From: Propionispira raffinosivorans DSM 20765
GTDB taxonomy: Bacteria; Bacillota; Negativicutes; Selenomonadales; Selenomonadaceae
Assembly (NCBI RefSeq): GCF_000381065.1
Contig: NZ_KB905853.1
Span: 35,458-99,457 of the forward strand
Length of the DNA: 64,000 bases
Reading direction: 5' to 3'
The notes beneath the pieces are model-generated. The model did no database searches, had not been told where the DNA came from, and worked only from the letters and a program-made list of their open reading frames with translations. Below, piece after piece: positions 28,810-37,332 of the stretch. Both the position numbers and the translations under genes were made by a program. Positions within the stretch are counted from its first letter, which is position 1. Each line of letters begins with the position of its first letter.

Positions 28810-29136
28810 ATGGAAAAATCATTATGGTCTGTTGATTTTCATTCGCACGATCTATCGTTTGGCTCAGGTATTGTAACTTTTATAGAAAACACGGTTGTTG
28901 GCGGAGATTTATCCTTTTATTACGTTGGTACCTATTCTGAAAAAAATGATGAATTGTCAGCCACTGTAACAATAACACAATTTTCACCAGGTATATCAGT
29001 TTTTGGTCAGTTAAAAGAATGTACAGTTATTATTACTGGGAAACGAGAACATAGTAAAATTTCTTTTTCAGGGTATGTGGATCAACACCCGGAATTAGAA
29101 GTTGTCGCTTATATGGAAAAATTGACAAATATATAA
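28810..29136 (+). CDS. GrlR-like small regulatory/calycin-fold protein
   Basis: A 108-residue cytoplasmic protein with no signal peptide. The pattern FGSGIVTFIENTVVGGD, followed by YVGTY, a T/V-rich strand and PGISVFGQLKECTVIITG, resembles the GrlR family, small beta-barrel proteins named after a type III secretion negative regulator. GrlR-like proteins occur widely outside pathogens with unknown roles. A strong GGAAGGAGG precedes the ATG. It is plus-strand against a minus-strand background. Family call is by pattern recognition and moderate. Confidence 0.55.
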   Translation: MEKSLWSVDFHSHDLSFGSGIVTFIENTVVGGDLSFYYVGTYSEKNDELSATVTITQFSPGISVFGQLKECTVIITGKREHSKISFSGYVDQHPELEVVAYMEKLTNI

Positions 29137-29187
29137 AAGCTGTCCCATTTTACAATGTAAATACCTGATAACAAGGAGTGTTAATAT

Positions 29188-29694
29188 ATGAAAAGGATTT
29201 CTATCTTAACCTTGGTATTACTGTTTTTATTATCGTCTCCTGTGTTGGCGGCAATTCACTGGCACTGGATTGGATATAATGTTGGTAACACGTTTTATTT
29301 CGATACAGCTACAATCCATTATTCTTATTTAGAGAATAATAAAACCGTTCAAGATAAAAACATAATTTCTTATTCACTTAAAACAGCCTTAAATGAACAA
29401 AGCCGTTTTAATCTTGCGAAATATATGAATAAAGATGAGAAAAGTCCTACTATCCCTTGGGAAACTGTTGCGTATATGATTACACAACAAAATATTAATG
29501 TAGCCAATAAAACCATAACAAACAACTCGGTTCAATGTTTTGACAAGAATCATGTTCTTTTATTTTCATATAAATTCAAACCAGCTGATGTTCAATTTCA
29601 GGAAGTTATGCTAGATACGTTTAATGACCAAATCTATCATCATATTGTACGTTACGCCGCTAAACACAATGGCGAATTAGAAAATCACCGATGA
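29188..29694 (+). CDS. Secreted protein of unknown function
   Basis: A 168-residue protein with a clear Sec signal peptide: basic KR, hydrophobic core to about residue 18, and cleavage likely after AA near residue 22 (SSPVLAA). The mature part is soluble, with a WHWIGYNVG start, a central YSLKTALNEQ segment and a single cysteine. I do not recognise a family. AAGGAG precedes the ATG. It lies 51 bp behind the GrlR-like gene and may be co-transcribed. Confidence 0.6.
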   Translation: MKRISILTLVLLFLLSSPVLAAIHWHWIGYNVGNTFYFDTATIHYSYLENNKTVQDKNIISYSLKTALNEQSRFNLAKYMNKDEKSPTIPWETVAYMITQQNINVANKTITNNSVQCFDKNHVLLFSYKFKPADVQFQEVMLDTFNDQIYHHIVRYAAKHNGELENHR

Positions 29695-30011
29695 GAAAGA
29701 ACACTTTAATTATAACGATGAGCGTGTCTTTTTCCTTCATTAATAATAAACACAATAAAAAAGCAGCCAATACGAGTACATTTCTGTACCTGTATTGGCT
29801 GCTTTAAATCAACACACATTTTATGAATATTTATTAAATTACTTATCTTCTGCGAAGAGTAGTGATAATTTGTTGTTTCTAGATAACAGCATTCCTGTAA
29901 AATTTATTTATTATCTTTTATCCACTTAAAAAGTAATTCTATGATTTATATAGTAATCCACTCATTTTATTTTTTAGCACTACTTTAGAATCTTTTTTAG
30001 GAGGAAAGCAA
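29695..30011. other. 317-bp intergenic region with strong hairpin
   Basis: AT-rich. It contains a 21-bp stem-loop at 29760-29805 whose T-run lies on the minus strand. A 17-codon minus-strand frame (29839-29892) lies just before that hairpin but has only a poorly spaced AGGA. Otherwise I see only the leader of the HIT gene. Confidence 0.5.
29750..29805 (-). terminator. Strong hairpin with minus-strand T-run
   Basis: Arms 29760-29780 and 29785-29805 (19 of 21 paired), 4-nt loop. On the minus strand it ends in TTTTTTATTG; on the plus strand only in TTTAAATC. No minus gene is seen upstream, so it either ends an unseen RNA or acts for the plus-strand secreted gene. Confidence 0.7.
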
Positions 30012-30491
30012 ATGTGTTTAACCTGCAGTATCGTTAATGGAGAATTTTTCCCAGTTGGTGGAATAATTTATAAAGATAATTATGTTCTTTTACACCATTG
30101 TATTGACTTGCAAATTCCGGGATATTTGATTCTTTCACCGTTACGGCATATCGAGTCTTACAGTGATTTAAGTCAAAATGAGATGTTACATATTGGAATT
30201 GTTACAAAGGCAGTAGTAGCAGTTTTAAAACGTATAGATGGTATCGAAAAAGTGTATCTGGCAAGTTTTGGAGAAGAAACGACGCATTTTCATTTTCATA
30301 TTTTTCCTCGATATAAATGGATGTTAAATCATTCTGCCGAGGAGATACGTACAGATAATATGTTAGATGGAGCAAAACTACTAAGCTTTTGTCGAAAAAA
30401 ATACAAAATACAACCAACGTTTATAAATAAAGAAGATATTCTTCCTGTAATTGAACAAATTAAACAAGTATTCGCTAATCCGGATTGTTAA
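30012..30491 (+). CDS. HIT-family (histidine triad) protein
   Basis: HIT proteins hydrolyse or transfer nucleoside phosphates. The 159-residue protein has the triad motif at residues 92-96 (His92, His94, His96 in THFHFHIFP) and the upstream GYLILSPLRHIESYSDLS segment equivalent to the usual P-x-R-H. An N-terminal CLTC could hold zinc with a histidine, as in some HIT proteins. A strong AGGAGG precedes the ATG. Substrate unknown. Confidence 0.8.
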   Translation: MCLTCSIVNGEFFPVGGIIYKDNYVLLHHCIDLQIPGYLILSPLRHIESYSDLSQNEMLHIGIVTKAVVAVLKRIDGIEKVYLASFGEETTHFHFHIFPRYKWMLNHSAEEIRTDNMLDGAKLLSFCRKKYKIQPTFINKEDILPVIEQIKQVFANPDC

Positions 30492-30503
30492 ATGTATTTC
30501 CAG

Positions 30504-30537
30504 AATAAAAAAGCCGCCTCCCATTAAAGAGGCGACA
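30504..30537 (-). terminator. Terminator after queE
   Basis: Minus-strand stem GTCGCCTC/GAGGCGGC (one mismatch) with an 8-nt loop, then TTTTTTATT. It lies 67 bases past the queE stop and between the ends of convergent queE and the HIT gene. Confidence 0.8.
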
Positions 30538-30603
30538 ACAAAATGTCAACAAATTCAATTTTATAGTGTCATTAGCCCTTATAAATCAGGGGTTTTGAGA
30601 AAA

Positions 30604-31338
30604 TTACATTTGACCAATCATTTTATGTGTCTGAGGAATGACCCGAACATCTTGCAAAACCTCTAATGCACATTTTTGATACTGCAACACATCATCTGCC
30701 GAACAGGCATTACAGCCATTAACAGGCGTAACTGGTTGTATAATAAAAGGTATTGAAGAATCTATATCTTTTATCAAATCAATTGCTTTATGAAATTCTT
30801 CCCAAGTGGTCTCGGCTGAAACAACTAATTTAATATAAAGTTCTTTCTGTTTGGCAAGCATTAAAAAATCACGATGCTCATTCCATAGTTCTTTACCGGT
30901 AATACTAGGCAGTTTGATATCCATACTAATTATAGCAATATCATCAATTACCTTAGCAAGCTCTTCCACTAATGTCCCATTTGTTTCCAAAAAAAGTTTA
31001 CAGTCTAAGTGTGCTGCTAATGCATGAATAAAATCGGCCCTATATAACGGTTCCCCACCAGTAAAGCTTATCGAGTGATGCGGAGTAAGCAATAAATGGT
31101 TAATATGTTCCGCTAACAAAGCCACTGGCACCGGATTTTTAAGTTGAATAAATTGTCGCAGCCCCGCATCTTTTTCGGTCATACAATATTTATAAGGTGC
31201 GTGCGAAACCAATGTATCGCAATATTTACATTTCAAATTGCATCCTGAAAAACGAACAAAGACTTGTCGATAACCGACATATTTGCCTTCGCCTTGAATT
31301 GATGAAAAAACTTCTACTATATTTGCTTGCACTATCAT
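30604..31338 (-). CDS. queE: 7-carboxy-7-deazaguanine synthase
   Basis: Radical SAM enzyme that contracts 6-carboxytetrahydropterin to the deazaguanine core of queuosine. Cluster cysteines are Cys33, Cys37 and Cys40 in SGCNLKCKYCDT. The N-terminal FSSIQGEGKYVG and the SAM-site FTGGEPL are typical. The 244-residue protein overlaps queD by four bases and so is translationally coupled to the gene that makes its substrate. Confidence 0.95.
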   Translation of the reverse strand: MIVQANIVEVFSSIQGEGKYVGYRQVFVRFSGCNLKCKYCDTLVSHAPYKYCMTEKDAGLRQFIQLKNPVPVALLAEHINHLLLTPHHSISFTGGEPLYRADFIHALAAHLDCKLFLETNGTLVEELAKVIDDIAIISMDIKLPSITGKELWNEHRDFLMLAKQKELYIKLVVSAETTWEEFHKAIDLIKDIDSSIPFIIQPVTPVNGCNACSADDVLQYQKCALEVLQDVRVIPQTHKMIGQM

Positions 31339-31715
31339 TCACCCTTACTATATGAAACTGCAGATTTTTGTGATTCCCAAACTTTTACAGTTTTTACTTT
31401 AGAATTTGCTTCAAACAACGGACTATTTTCCAATTCATTATAAATATAAATTGCAATGTTTTCTGCTGTAGGATTATTATTTTCTTGAAATATCGGCAAC
31501 TCATTTAGATATTGATGATCTAAGCGATCCATTATTTTATTAACTTCTTGCTTTAATTCTTTAAAATCAACTAACATCCCAAGTTCATTCAATTTATTTC
31601 CTACAACCGACACTTCAATACTCCAATTATGTCCATGAAGTCGATTGCATTTTCCCGGATAGCCAACAATACGATGTGCAGCTTCAAATTCAACAATGAC
31701 GGTTAATTCAAACAT
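31335..31715 (-). CDS. queD: 6-carboxy-5,6,7,8-tetrahydropterin synthase
   Basis: Second step toward queuosine. The 126-residue protein has zinc ligands His14, His27 and His29 (FEAAHR and LHGHNW), the catalytic Cys23, and a C-terminal Glu in VKVWES. It heads the queD-queE pair. No preQ1 riboswitch is visible in the 35-bp stretch between the upstream terminator and its start. queC and queF are not in the window. Confidence 0.95.
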   Translation of the reverse strand: MFELTVIVEFEAAHRIVGYPGKCNRLHGHNWSIEVSVVGNKLNELGMLVDFKELKQEVNKIMDRLDHQYLNELPIFQENNNPTAENIAIYIYNELENSPLFEANSKVKTVKVWESQKSAVSYSKGE

Positions 31716-31749
31716 ACGATCATATCCCCCTTAAAATTTAATTTAGTAA

Positions 31750-31785
31750 CAAAAAAAGATGAGCGCATACACTCACCTTTTTTTG
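31750..31785. terminator. Terminator after the GT2 gene
   Basis: Stem with A7/T7 flanks (31751-31763 and 31772-31784, one internal mismatch). On the minus strand it follows the glycosyltransferase stop and separates it from queD. Confidence 0.85.
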
Positions 31786-31803
31786 TCAGCATTTTTATGC
31801 GAT

Positions 31804-33075
31804 TTATTTGCTTGTCTCGCGGTTTGCCAAAGAAGCCTCTTTGGTTGTCCCCATGAGTTCATCATAGCTTAAAGCACGCGTATGTTTCGTGTGACTCCAT
31901 TCATGGTCATTTCGATGAAAGAAACCAATAAATACAATTGGTATCCAACTATAAATAAATAATGGATACAAAAGTAAATAAAACCACGCTTTCATTTTCA
32001 CATGAATTTTGAGTAAAATAATAATTGGCAAGATATATTGTCCCAACATAATAAATGTCATCAATTCCGATGGCATAAAATTATAAACATTCGTATAAAA
32101 CGGTGGGAACAATAATTGCACATAACTAATAATGATAAAAAAGGTCGACAAAATTAGAAAATGTGGTTGTAACAAATGAAGACAACCATCTAAAATACGA
32201 ATATCCCGTTTTTGTATTCCGGCTTTAATCATCTTAGGAATAAATCTATGTGCCACATCAAATTGACCCTGTGCCCAACGTTTTCTCTGATTCCAAGACT
32301 GCATAAAGGTCAATGGTTTTTCATCATAAACAATGGCATCATGCGCCCAAGTTGTCTTAATTCCTTCAGCTAGTGCCTTCATTGTAAATTCCATATCTTC
32401 AGTAAGACAAGTGGCACCCCAGCCATGCTTTTTCAAAACTTCTGTCGTTATACACATACCTGTTCCACCAAGAACCGATGATAAGCCTATATTCGTTTTT
32501 GCTAAATGCCAAATATGGTCGATAACCCAAAATGAAATAGCAAATGTTCCTGATACCCATGTATCATATGGATTTTTTGCATCTAAATAGCCTTGTACTA
32601 ATTTATCACCTTTACATAAACGATTATTCATCTCAAACAAAAATTTAGGGTGTACAAGATTATCTGCATCAAAAATCGCTACTGCATCATACTGACGTTC
32701 TAACGTGAATAATTTATTAAACATCCACTCCAGAGCAAAACCTTTACCACGGTTTCCCTCACTTGAACGTTCACAAACAATAGCGCCATATTCTTTTGCA
32801 ATCGAAGCAGTATGGTCTTCACAATTATCGGCAATGACATAAATATCATATAATTCTTTCGGATAATCCAATGTTTGCAAATTATCAATAAGCTGCCCAA
32901 TAACTTGTTCTTCATTGTGTGCCGCTACAATAACTGCAAACGTTTTTTGTGGTGTAAGGATCTTAATTTCTTTTTTTCGCCACATTCCACAAAAACCAAT
33001 CATAAAATAATACATCGTAAAGAGAAATATAATGATCTGTATTGGAACCATTATATAATCGAAAACATAATTCAT
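31804..33075 (-). CDS. Membrane processive-type family 2 glycosyltransferase
   Basis: A 423-residue enzyme with an N-terminal membrane segment, a cytoplasmic GT-A domain and four or so C-terminal membrane segments. Motifs of processive GT2 enzymes are present: AAHNEE, DAD near residue 137, TED near residue 225 and QRKRWAQGQ near residue 263. This pattern occurs in polysaccharide synthases such as cellulose, hyaluronan or poly-GlcNAc enzymes. The product here is unknown. It ends the wecG-like/psd/pssA cluster, pointing to envelope work. Confidence 0.85.
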   Translation of the reverse strand: MNYVFDYIMVPIQIIIFLFTMYYFMIGFCGMWRKKEIKILTPQKTFAVIVAAHNEEQVIGQLIDNLQTLDYPKELYDIYVIADNCEDHTASIAKEYGAIVCERSSEGNRGKGFALEWMFNKLFTLERQYDAVAIFDADNLVHPKFLFEMNNRLCKGDKLVQGYLDAKNPYDTWVSGTFAISFWVIDHIWHLAKTNIGLSSVLGGTGMCITTEVLKKHGWGATCLTEDMEFTMKALAEGIKTTWAHDAIVYDEKPLTFMQSWNQRKRWAQGQFDVAHRFIPKMIKAGIQKRDIRILDGCLHLLQPHFLILSTFFIIISYVQLLFPPFYTNVYNFMPSELMTFIMLGQYILPIIILLKIHVKMKAWFYLLLYPLFIYSWIPIVFIGFFHRNDHEWSHTKHTRALSYDELMGTTKEASLANRETSK

Positions 33076-33150
33076 GGATTTTTTTCTCCTTTAAAATCCT
33101 GATAAATCAGAAAAACTAATTTAGTCCACTCTGTTTAATAAGCATACGAA

Positions 33151-33870
33151 TTAAACCTTGCTAGTTTCTTTTTCGCCTGTCATCAATGCAAAGGTTGTAT
33201 TTAAAATACCAAATACAGCATAACTTAAAAATATGTCAAATAAAACTGCATTCAAAATCGCATCTCTCGAAACAAAAAGCACAACGATTGCCAAAATAAC
33301 GGATAAAGCAATTGGAATACTATGCATTTTTTCCCCATGACCTTTAAAATCAGGATAATGGACTTTGCTAACCATTAAATAACCAACAATCATAATAGTT
33401 ATAGGAAAAGCAATGCCAAAAGGTGCAGGTTGTATACCTAAAACAAGACATAGCATAATAAATGTTGCAACCAGACAACCGCCAGCTGGAATAGCCAGCC
33501 CCATGAAATAGCCATGAACATTATTCGTATTAACATTAAACCTAGCCAAACGCAGAGCCCCACAGGTTGTAAACATAATAGCAGCGGCCCAGCCGAAATA
33601 ACTAAATTGATGAAGATAAAATACATAGGACAGAAATGCTGGTGCTACACCAAAGGATACTAAATCACATAAAGAATCTAATTCCCTGCCAAAATCACCA
33701 CTTACACCAAAAAATCTTGCAGCCCGTCCATCTAGTCCATCGGCTATCAGTGCTAAAACAATAAAAATTGACCCTGCAAAAAGATTTCCCTGAAAAGTGG
33801 AAATAATCGAACACATACCTAATACCAAATTCGATGATGTCAACATATTAGGGATTAAAGTTTTATACAT
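33151..33870 (-). CDS. pssA: CDP-diacylglycerol-serine O-phosphatidyltransferase
   Basis: Makes phosphatidylserine. The CDP-alcohol phosphotransferase signature is complete: D-G-x2-A-R-x8-G-x3-D-x3-D within LDGRAARFFGVSGDFG and RELDSLCD, near residues 46-69. The 239-residue protein has six to eight hydrophobic segments. Its ATG overlaps the psd stop by one base, so the two phosphatidylethanolamine enzymes are coupled. Confidence 0.95.
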   Translation of the reverse strand: MYKTLIPNMLTSSNLVLGMCSIISTFQGNLFAGSIFIVLALIADGLDGRAARFFGVSGDFGRELDSLCDLVSFGVAPAFLSYVFYLHQFSYFGWAAAIMFTTCGALRLARFNVNTNNVHGYFMGLAIPAGGCLVATFIMLCLVLGIQPAPFGIAFPITIMIVGYLMVSKVHYPDFKGHGEKMHSIPIALSVILAIVVLFVSRDAILNAVLFDIFLSYAVFGILNTTFALMTGEKETSKV

Positions 33871-34508
33871 TATTTTCTAATCCTCCCGATAATCGTTTCT
33901 CCGCCCACGACCTTATCACCTTTTTTAACTACTATTTCTACATTTTTTGGCATGACAAGTTCCGTACAAGAACCAAACTTAATCAACCCATAACGTTCCC
34001 CTTTTTTTAGAACATCATCCAATGTAACCCAAGACACAATACGTCTTGCTAAAATACCAGCAATTTGTGTAACGGTTACGCGTAAATTTTCGTTTTCCAA
34101 ACCAATCATATGCCGTTCATTTTCAAAGCCAACAGTATCTTTATAGGCTGGTCTAAACCGTCCGCAAGTATATTGTTGACATTTGATTTCCCCTGCAATT
34201 GGACTACGATTAATATGAACATTAAATACTGACAAAAAAATAACAACCTTATTACAAGGTTCATTTACAAAATCATCATTTTCCATTTCCAGAATATCCA
34301 TTACCTTACCATCGGCAGGTGAAACAACTAAAGATGTATCTAAAGGTATGGATCTTTTGGGATTTCTAAAGAAAAACACAAAAAAAGCCGCAAATACACC
34401 TGGAACTATTGCCCAATACGGACTAATGGTAAAACCAATAATGAGTGCAATAAGAAATGCTATTCCAATAAACCCATAGCCTTCTTTTATTACAGGAACT
34501 TTTACCAT
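33870..34508 (-). CDS. psd: Phosphatidylserine decarboxylase proenzyme
   Basis: Makes phosphatidylethanolamine. The 212-residue form is the short type. The self-cleavage site that makes the pyruvoyl group is the Gly-Ser pair in IKFGSCTEL, Ser180. Two membrane segments lie at the N-terminus. The ATG at 34508 sits 6 bases behind GGAGGTG, so five residues of the longest frame were dropped. Together with pssA it indicates phosphatidylethanolamine as a lipid, as in diderm Firmicutes. Confidence 0.94.
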   Translation of the reverse strand: MVKVPVIKEGYGFIGIAFLIALIIGFTISPYWAIVPGVFAAFFVFFFRNPKRSIPLDTSLVVSPADGKVMDILEMENDDFVNEPCNKVVIFLSVFNVHINRSPIAGEIKCQQYTCGRFRPAYKDTVGFENERHMIGLENENLRVTVTQIAGILARRIVSWVTLDDVLKKGERYGLIKFGSCTELVMPKNVEIVVKKGDKVVGGETIIGRIRK

Positions 34509-34640
34509 AACAGTCACCTCCATTTTAGTACCATGTATTTTATATACTGATTACTAATTTTAAAATTACAAATAATTATATGAATTATATAATCCAATTA
34601 TTTCTCAAGTAATTATAATCCACGCCTTATGCTTTGTCTA

Positions 34641-35369
34641 CTACTTTTTCTGTGCATAAACTTTGATTACAAAACGTGGCAAAGCCATAAGCCGTCCCAT
34701 TCGTTTCGGCTGTAAAAGGCCGCGAAACAGCCATTCTAATTTTGCCTTTTGCATCCAAAGCGGGGCTCTTTTCATGACGCCTGCCATAACATCTAAGGTT
34801 CCGCCAACACCAATGGATACTGGAATATTTAGTTCCTGCAAGTGTTCATACAGCCATTTTTCTTGTTTAGGTACTCCTAGTGCAGCTAAAAGTAAATCCG
34901 GGTGTGCATTTTTGATTTGATCAATAATTTCCTGTTCCTGTTCTTTTTTAAAATATCCATCTCGTACACCGACGATCTGTATACCCGGATATTCGGCTTC
35001 GGCTTTAATTTTAGCCTTATCTGCTACACCGGGAGCTGACCCAAAGAAAAAAACCCTTCTATTTGTTTGGGGTGCACGTGCTAATAAATGCTGAGTTAAA
35101 TCATACCCAGCTACTCGTTCTGGCATCGCAACACCCAACTGACGAGCTGCCCAAACCGTACCGGCACCATCCGGGACAACCAAATCCGCATGATTTAAAA
35201 TATACTTCAATGATTCGTCTTGATCAGCCATCATAATCATTTCCGCATTCGCTGTAGCAATGAATGCAGGTTTCTGCGCAGCCATCAAATTTTCCACAAT
35301 ATCAATAGCTTCGGTCATTTTTACAGAATCTACATTTATATCTAATATAGCAACTTTCTTTTGTGACAC
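34641..35369 (-). CDS. WecG/TagA/CpsF-family glycosyltransferase (GT26)
   Basis: Transfers a sugar to a lipid-linked acceptor. The family makes the second step of teichoic acid linkage (TagA) or enterobacterial common antigen (WecG). Residues equivalent to the TagA catalytic pair are Thr39 in ATANAEM and Asp67 in VVPDGAG. The 242-residue length is typical. Start is GTG at 35369, 7 bases behind AGGAG. First gene of the envelope cluster. Sugar and acceptor cannot be assigned. Confidence 0.88.
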   Translation of the reverse strand: MSQKKVAILDINVDSVKMTEAIDIVENLMAAQKPAFIATANAEMIMMADQDESLKYILNHADLVVPDGAGTVWAARQLGVAMPERVAGYDLTQHLLARAPQTNRRVFFFGSAPGVADKAKIKAEAEYPGIQIVGVRDGYFKKEQEQEIIDQIKNAHPDLLLAALGVPKQEKWLYEHLQELNIPVSIGVGGTLDVMAGVMKRAPLWMQKAKLEWLFRGLLQPKRMGRLMALPRFVIKVYAQKK

Positions 35370-35419
35370 GATGATACTCCTCTACATAAGTTAATCAACA
35401 AATTCTTTATCTACCCTAC

Positions 35420-35448
35420 ATTGTACCACAACATGGCAAACTGAGCAA
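35420..35448 (-). promoter_or_regulatory. Probable sigma-A promoter of the envelope cluster
   Basis: TTGCTC (35448-35443), 17-bp spacer, TACAAT (35425-35420), about 50 bases before the GTG start and downstream of the aspS terminator. Confidence 0.65.
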
Positions 35449-35473
35449 TTCGCTGCATTGTTACCATATCAAG

Positions 35474-35521
35474 AAATAAAACACAAGATATTTTTATAAA
35501 ATCATATCTTGTGTTTTATTC
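35474..35521 (-). terminator. Terminator after aspS
   Basis: Perfect 17-bp inverted repeat (AATAAAACACAAGATAT type) around a 12-14 nt loop. Minus-strand tail TTTTATTTC. It ends the long tgt-to-aspS cluster. Confidence 0.9.
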
Positions 35522-35536
35522 AATAATTATATCAAT

Positions 35537-37330
35537 TTACTTTTTTTTCGCAACAATCGCCGTACGAATGGAAAGTTCTTTTAATTGTTTTTGGTCAACT
35601 TCTGATGGCGCCTGTGTCATGACACAAGATGCACTTTGTGTTTTAGGGAACGCAATGACATCACGAATAGAACTGCATTTTGCCATAATCATAAGTAAAC
35701 GATCAAGTCCAAAAGCTAGACCACCATGTGGTGGTGTTCCGTATTCAAAAGCATCTAAGAGATAACCAAATTTTGATTTGGCTTCTTCTTCAGAAAGCCC
35801 AATTGCTTTGAATACAATTTCTTGTAATTCAGCATTATAGATACGAAGGCTGCCGCCACCGATTTCAGTACCATTAAGAACCATATCATATGCTTTTGCT
35901 TTTACTTTTCCTGGGTCCGTGAGCAAATATTGTACATCTTCATCACGTGGAGCCGTAAACGGATGATGCATCGCCGTCCAACGATTTTCATCTTCATTAT
36001 ATTCAAACATAGGGAAGTCAACAACCCATAAGAATGATAAAGCATCTGGATCAATCAGATTCATTCTGCGGCCCATTTCAAGTCTTAACTCACCTAGGGC
36101 TTGAGCAACCGTTGCTGGTTTATCTGCAATAATTAAAAGTAAATCACCTGTTTCAGCTTTTGCAGCTGTTTGAATATTAGCCAATATTTCATCTGAGAAG
36201 AATTTTTTTATTGGTGATTTTAAGCCATCTTCTGTATAACAAATCCAAGCTAATCCTTTTGCACCATAATTGCTTACATAATCAACAAGACCATCCAGTT
36301 CGCGACGTGCGATACCAGCATGCCCTTTAACATTGATTGCTTTTACCTGACCGCCATTTTGCAGTACAGATTCAAATACTTTAAAATCAGAGCCTTTTAC
36401 AACATCTGATATATTAACCAATTGCATATCGAAACGAAGATCCGGTTTATCAGAACCATAACGATCCATTGCATCTTCCCACGTTAAACGTTTAAAAGAT
36501 GGTGGTACTTTTGCCCCGATGGCACGATCAAATAATTCAATAACCATACCTTCCATCATAGTCAAAATAGACTCTTGATCAATAAAGGACATTTCAATAT
36601 CAAGCTGTGTAAATTCTGGTTGACGATCCGCCCGTAAATCTTCATCACGGAAACAACGAACAATCTGGAAATATTTTTCATAACCAGCAACCATTAAAAT
36701 TTGTTTAAACAGCTGTGGAGATTGTGGCAGAGCAAAAAACTTACCCGGATTTACACGACTTGGTACCAAATAATCACGTGCACCTTCTGGTGAACTTTTG
36801 GTTAGCATTGGTGTTTCAATTTCAAGGAAGTCATTGCGATCAAAATAATCACGCATAATTTTTGTTACACGATGACGAAGTATAATATTTTTTTGCATTT
36901 CTGGTCTACGTAAATCAAGATAACGATATTTTAAACGAAGAGTTTCATCTACTTCAATCCCATCTTGAATGTAAAACGGTGGTGTTTTAGCTTTATTTAA
37001 AATACGAAGTTCTACGCAATATACTTCAACTTCGCCTGTTTCCATATGTGGATTGGTTGTTTCAGCGGATCTGGCACGAACTTGTCCACGCACAGCAACA
37101 ACAAATTCAGAACGCAAAGCTTCTGCTTTCTTAAATGAATCCAAACCCATTTCCTTTTCAGAAAATACAACTTGTACAAAACCTGAACGATCTCGTAAAT
37201 CAACAAAAATCAATCCGCCATGATCACGACGTCTTGCTACCCAACCGCATAAAACTATTTCTTGCGTTACTTGCTCTTTACGTAAATCTCCACAATGATG
37301 TGATCTTTTTAATCCTTCTAATGTATCCAT
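35537..37330 (-). CDS. aspS: Aspartyl-tRNA synthetase
   Basis: Class II synthetase of bacterial type, 597 residues. The anticodon-binding OB fold is N-terminal (CGWVARRRDHGGLIF), class II motif 2 is FRDEDLRADRQPEFTQLD, the bacterial GAD insert follows, and motif 3 is GLAFGLDRLLMI. The pairing hisS-aspS with a 2-bp gap is common in Firmicutes. Whether it discriminates Asp from Asn tRNA cannot be read directly. Confidence 0.97.
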   Translation of the reverse strand: MDTLEGLKRSHHCGDLRKEQVTQEIVLCGWVARRRDHGGLIFVDLRDRSGFVQVVFSEKEMGLDSFKKAEALRSEFVVAVRGQVRARSAETTNPHMETGEVEVYCVELRILNKAKTPPFYIQDGIEVDETLRLKYRYLDLRRPEMQKNIILRHRVTKIMRDYFDRNDFLEIETPMLTKSSPEGARDYLVPSRVNPGKFFALPQSPQLFKQILMVAGYEKYFQIVRCFRDEDLRADRQPEFTQLDIEMSFIDQESILTMMEGMVIELFDRAIGAKVPPSFKRLTWEDAMDRYGSDKPDLRFDMQLVNISDVVKGSDFKVFESVLQNGGQVKAINVKGHAGIARRELDGLVDYVSNYGAKGLAWICYTEDGLKSPIKKFFSDEILANIQTAAKAETGDLLLIIADKPATVAQALGELRLEMGRRMNLIDPDALSFLWVVDFPMFEYNEDENRWTAMHHPFTAPRDEDVQYLLTDPGKVKAKAYDMVLNGTEIGGGSLRIYNAELQEIVFKAIGLSEEEAKSKFGYLLDAFEYGTPPHGGLAFGLDRLLMIMAKCSSIRDVIAFPKTQSASCVMTQAPSEVDQKQLKELSIRTAIVAKKK

Positions 37331-37332
37331 AT

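Noticed and set aside
29839..29892. 17-codon minus-strand frame before the orphan terminator
   Set aside because: Ribosome site is adjacent to the ATG with wrong spacing and the frame is too short to judge; not listed as a gene.
30560..30600. CCCTTATAAATCAGGGG motif beyond the queE stop as a mobile-element end
   Set aside because: Short imperfect hairpin without a partner copy in the window; more likely a weak plus-strand terminator for the HIT gene.
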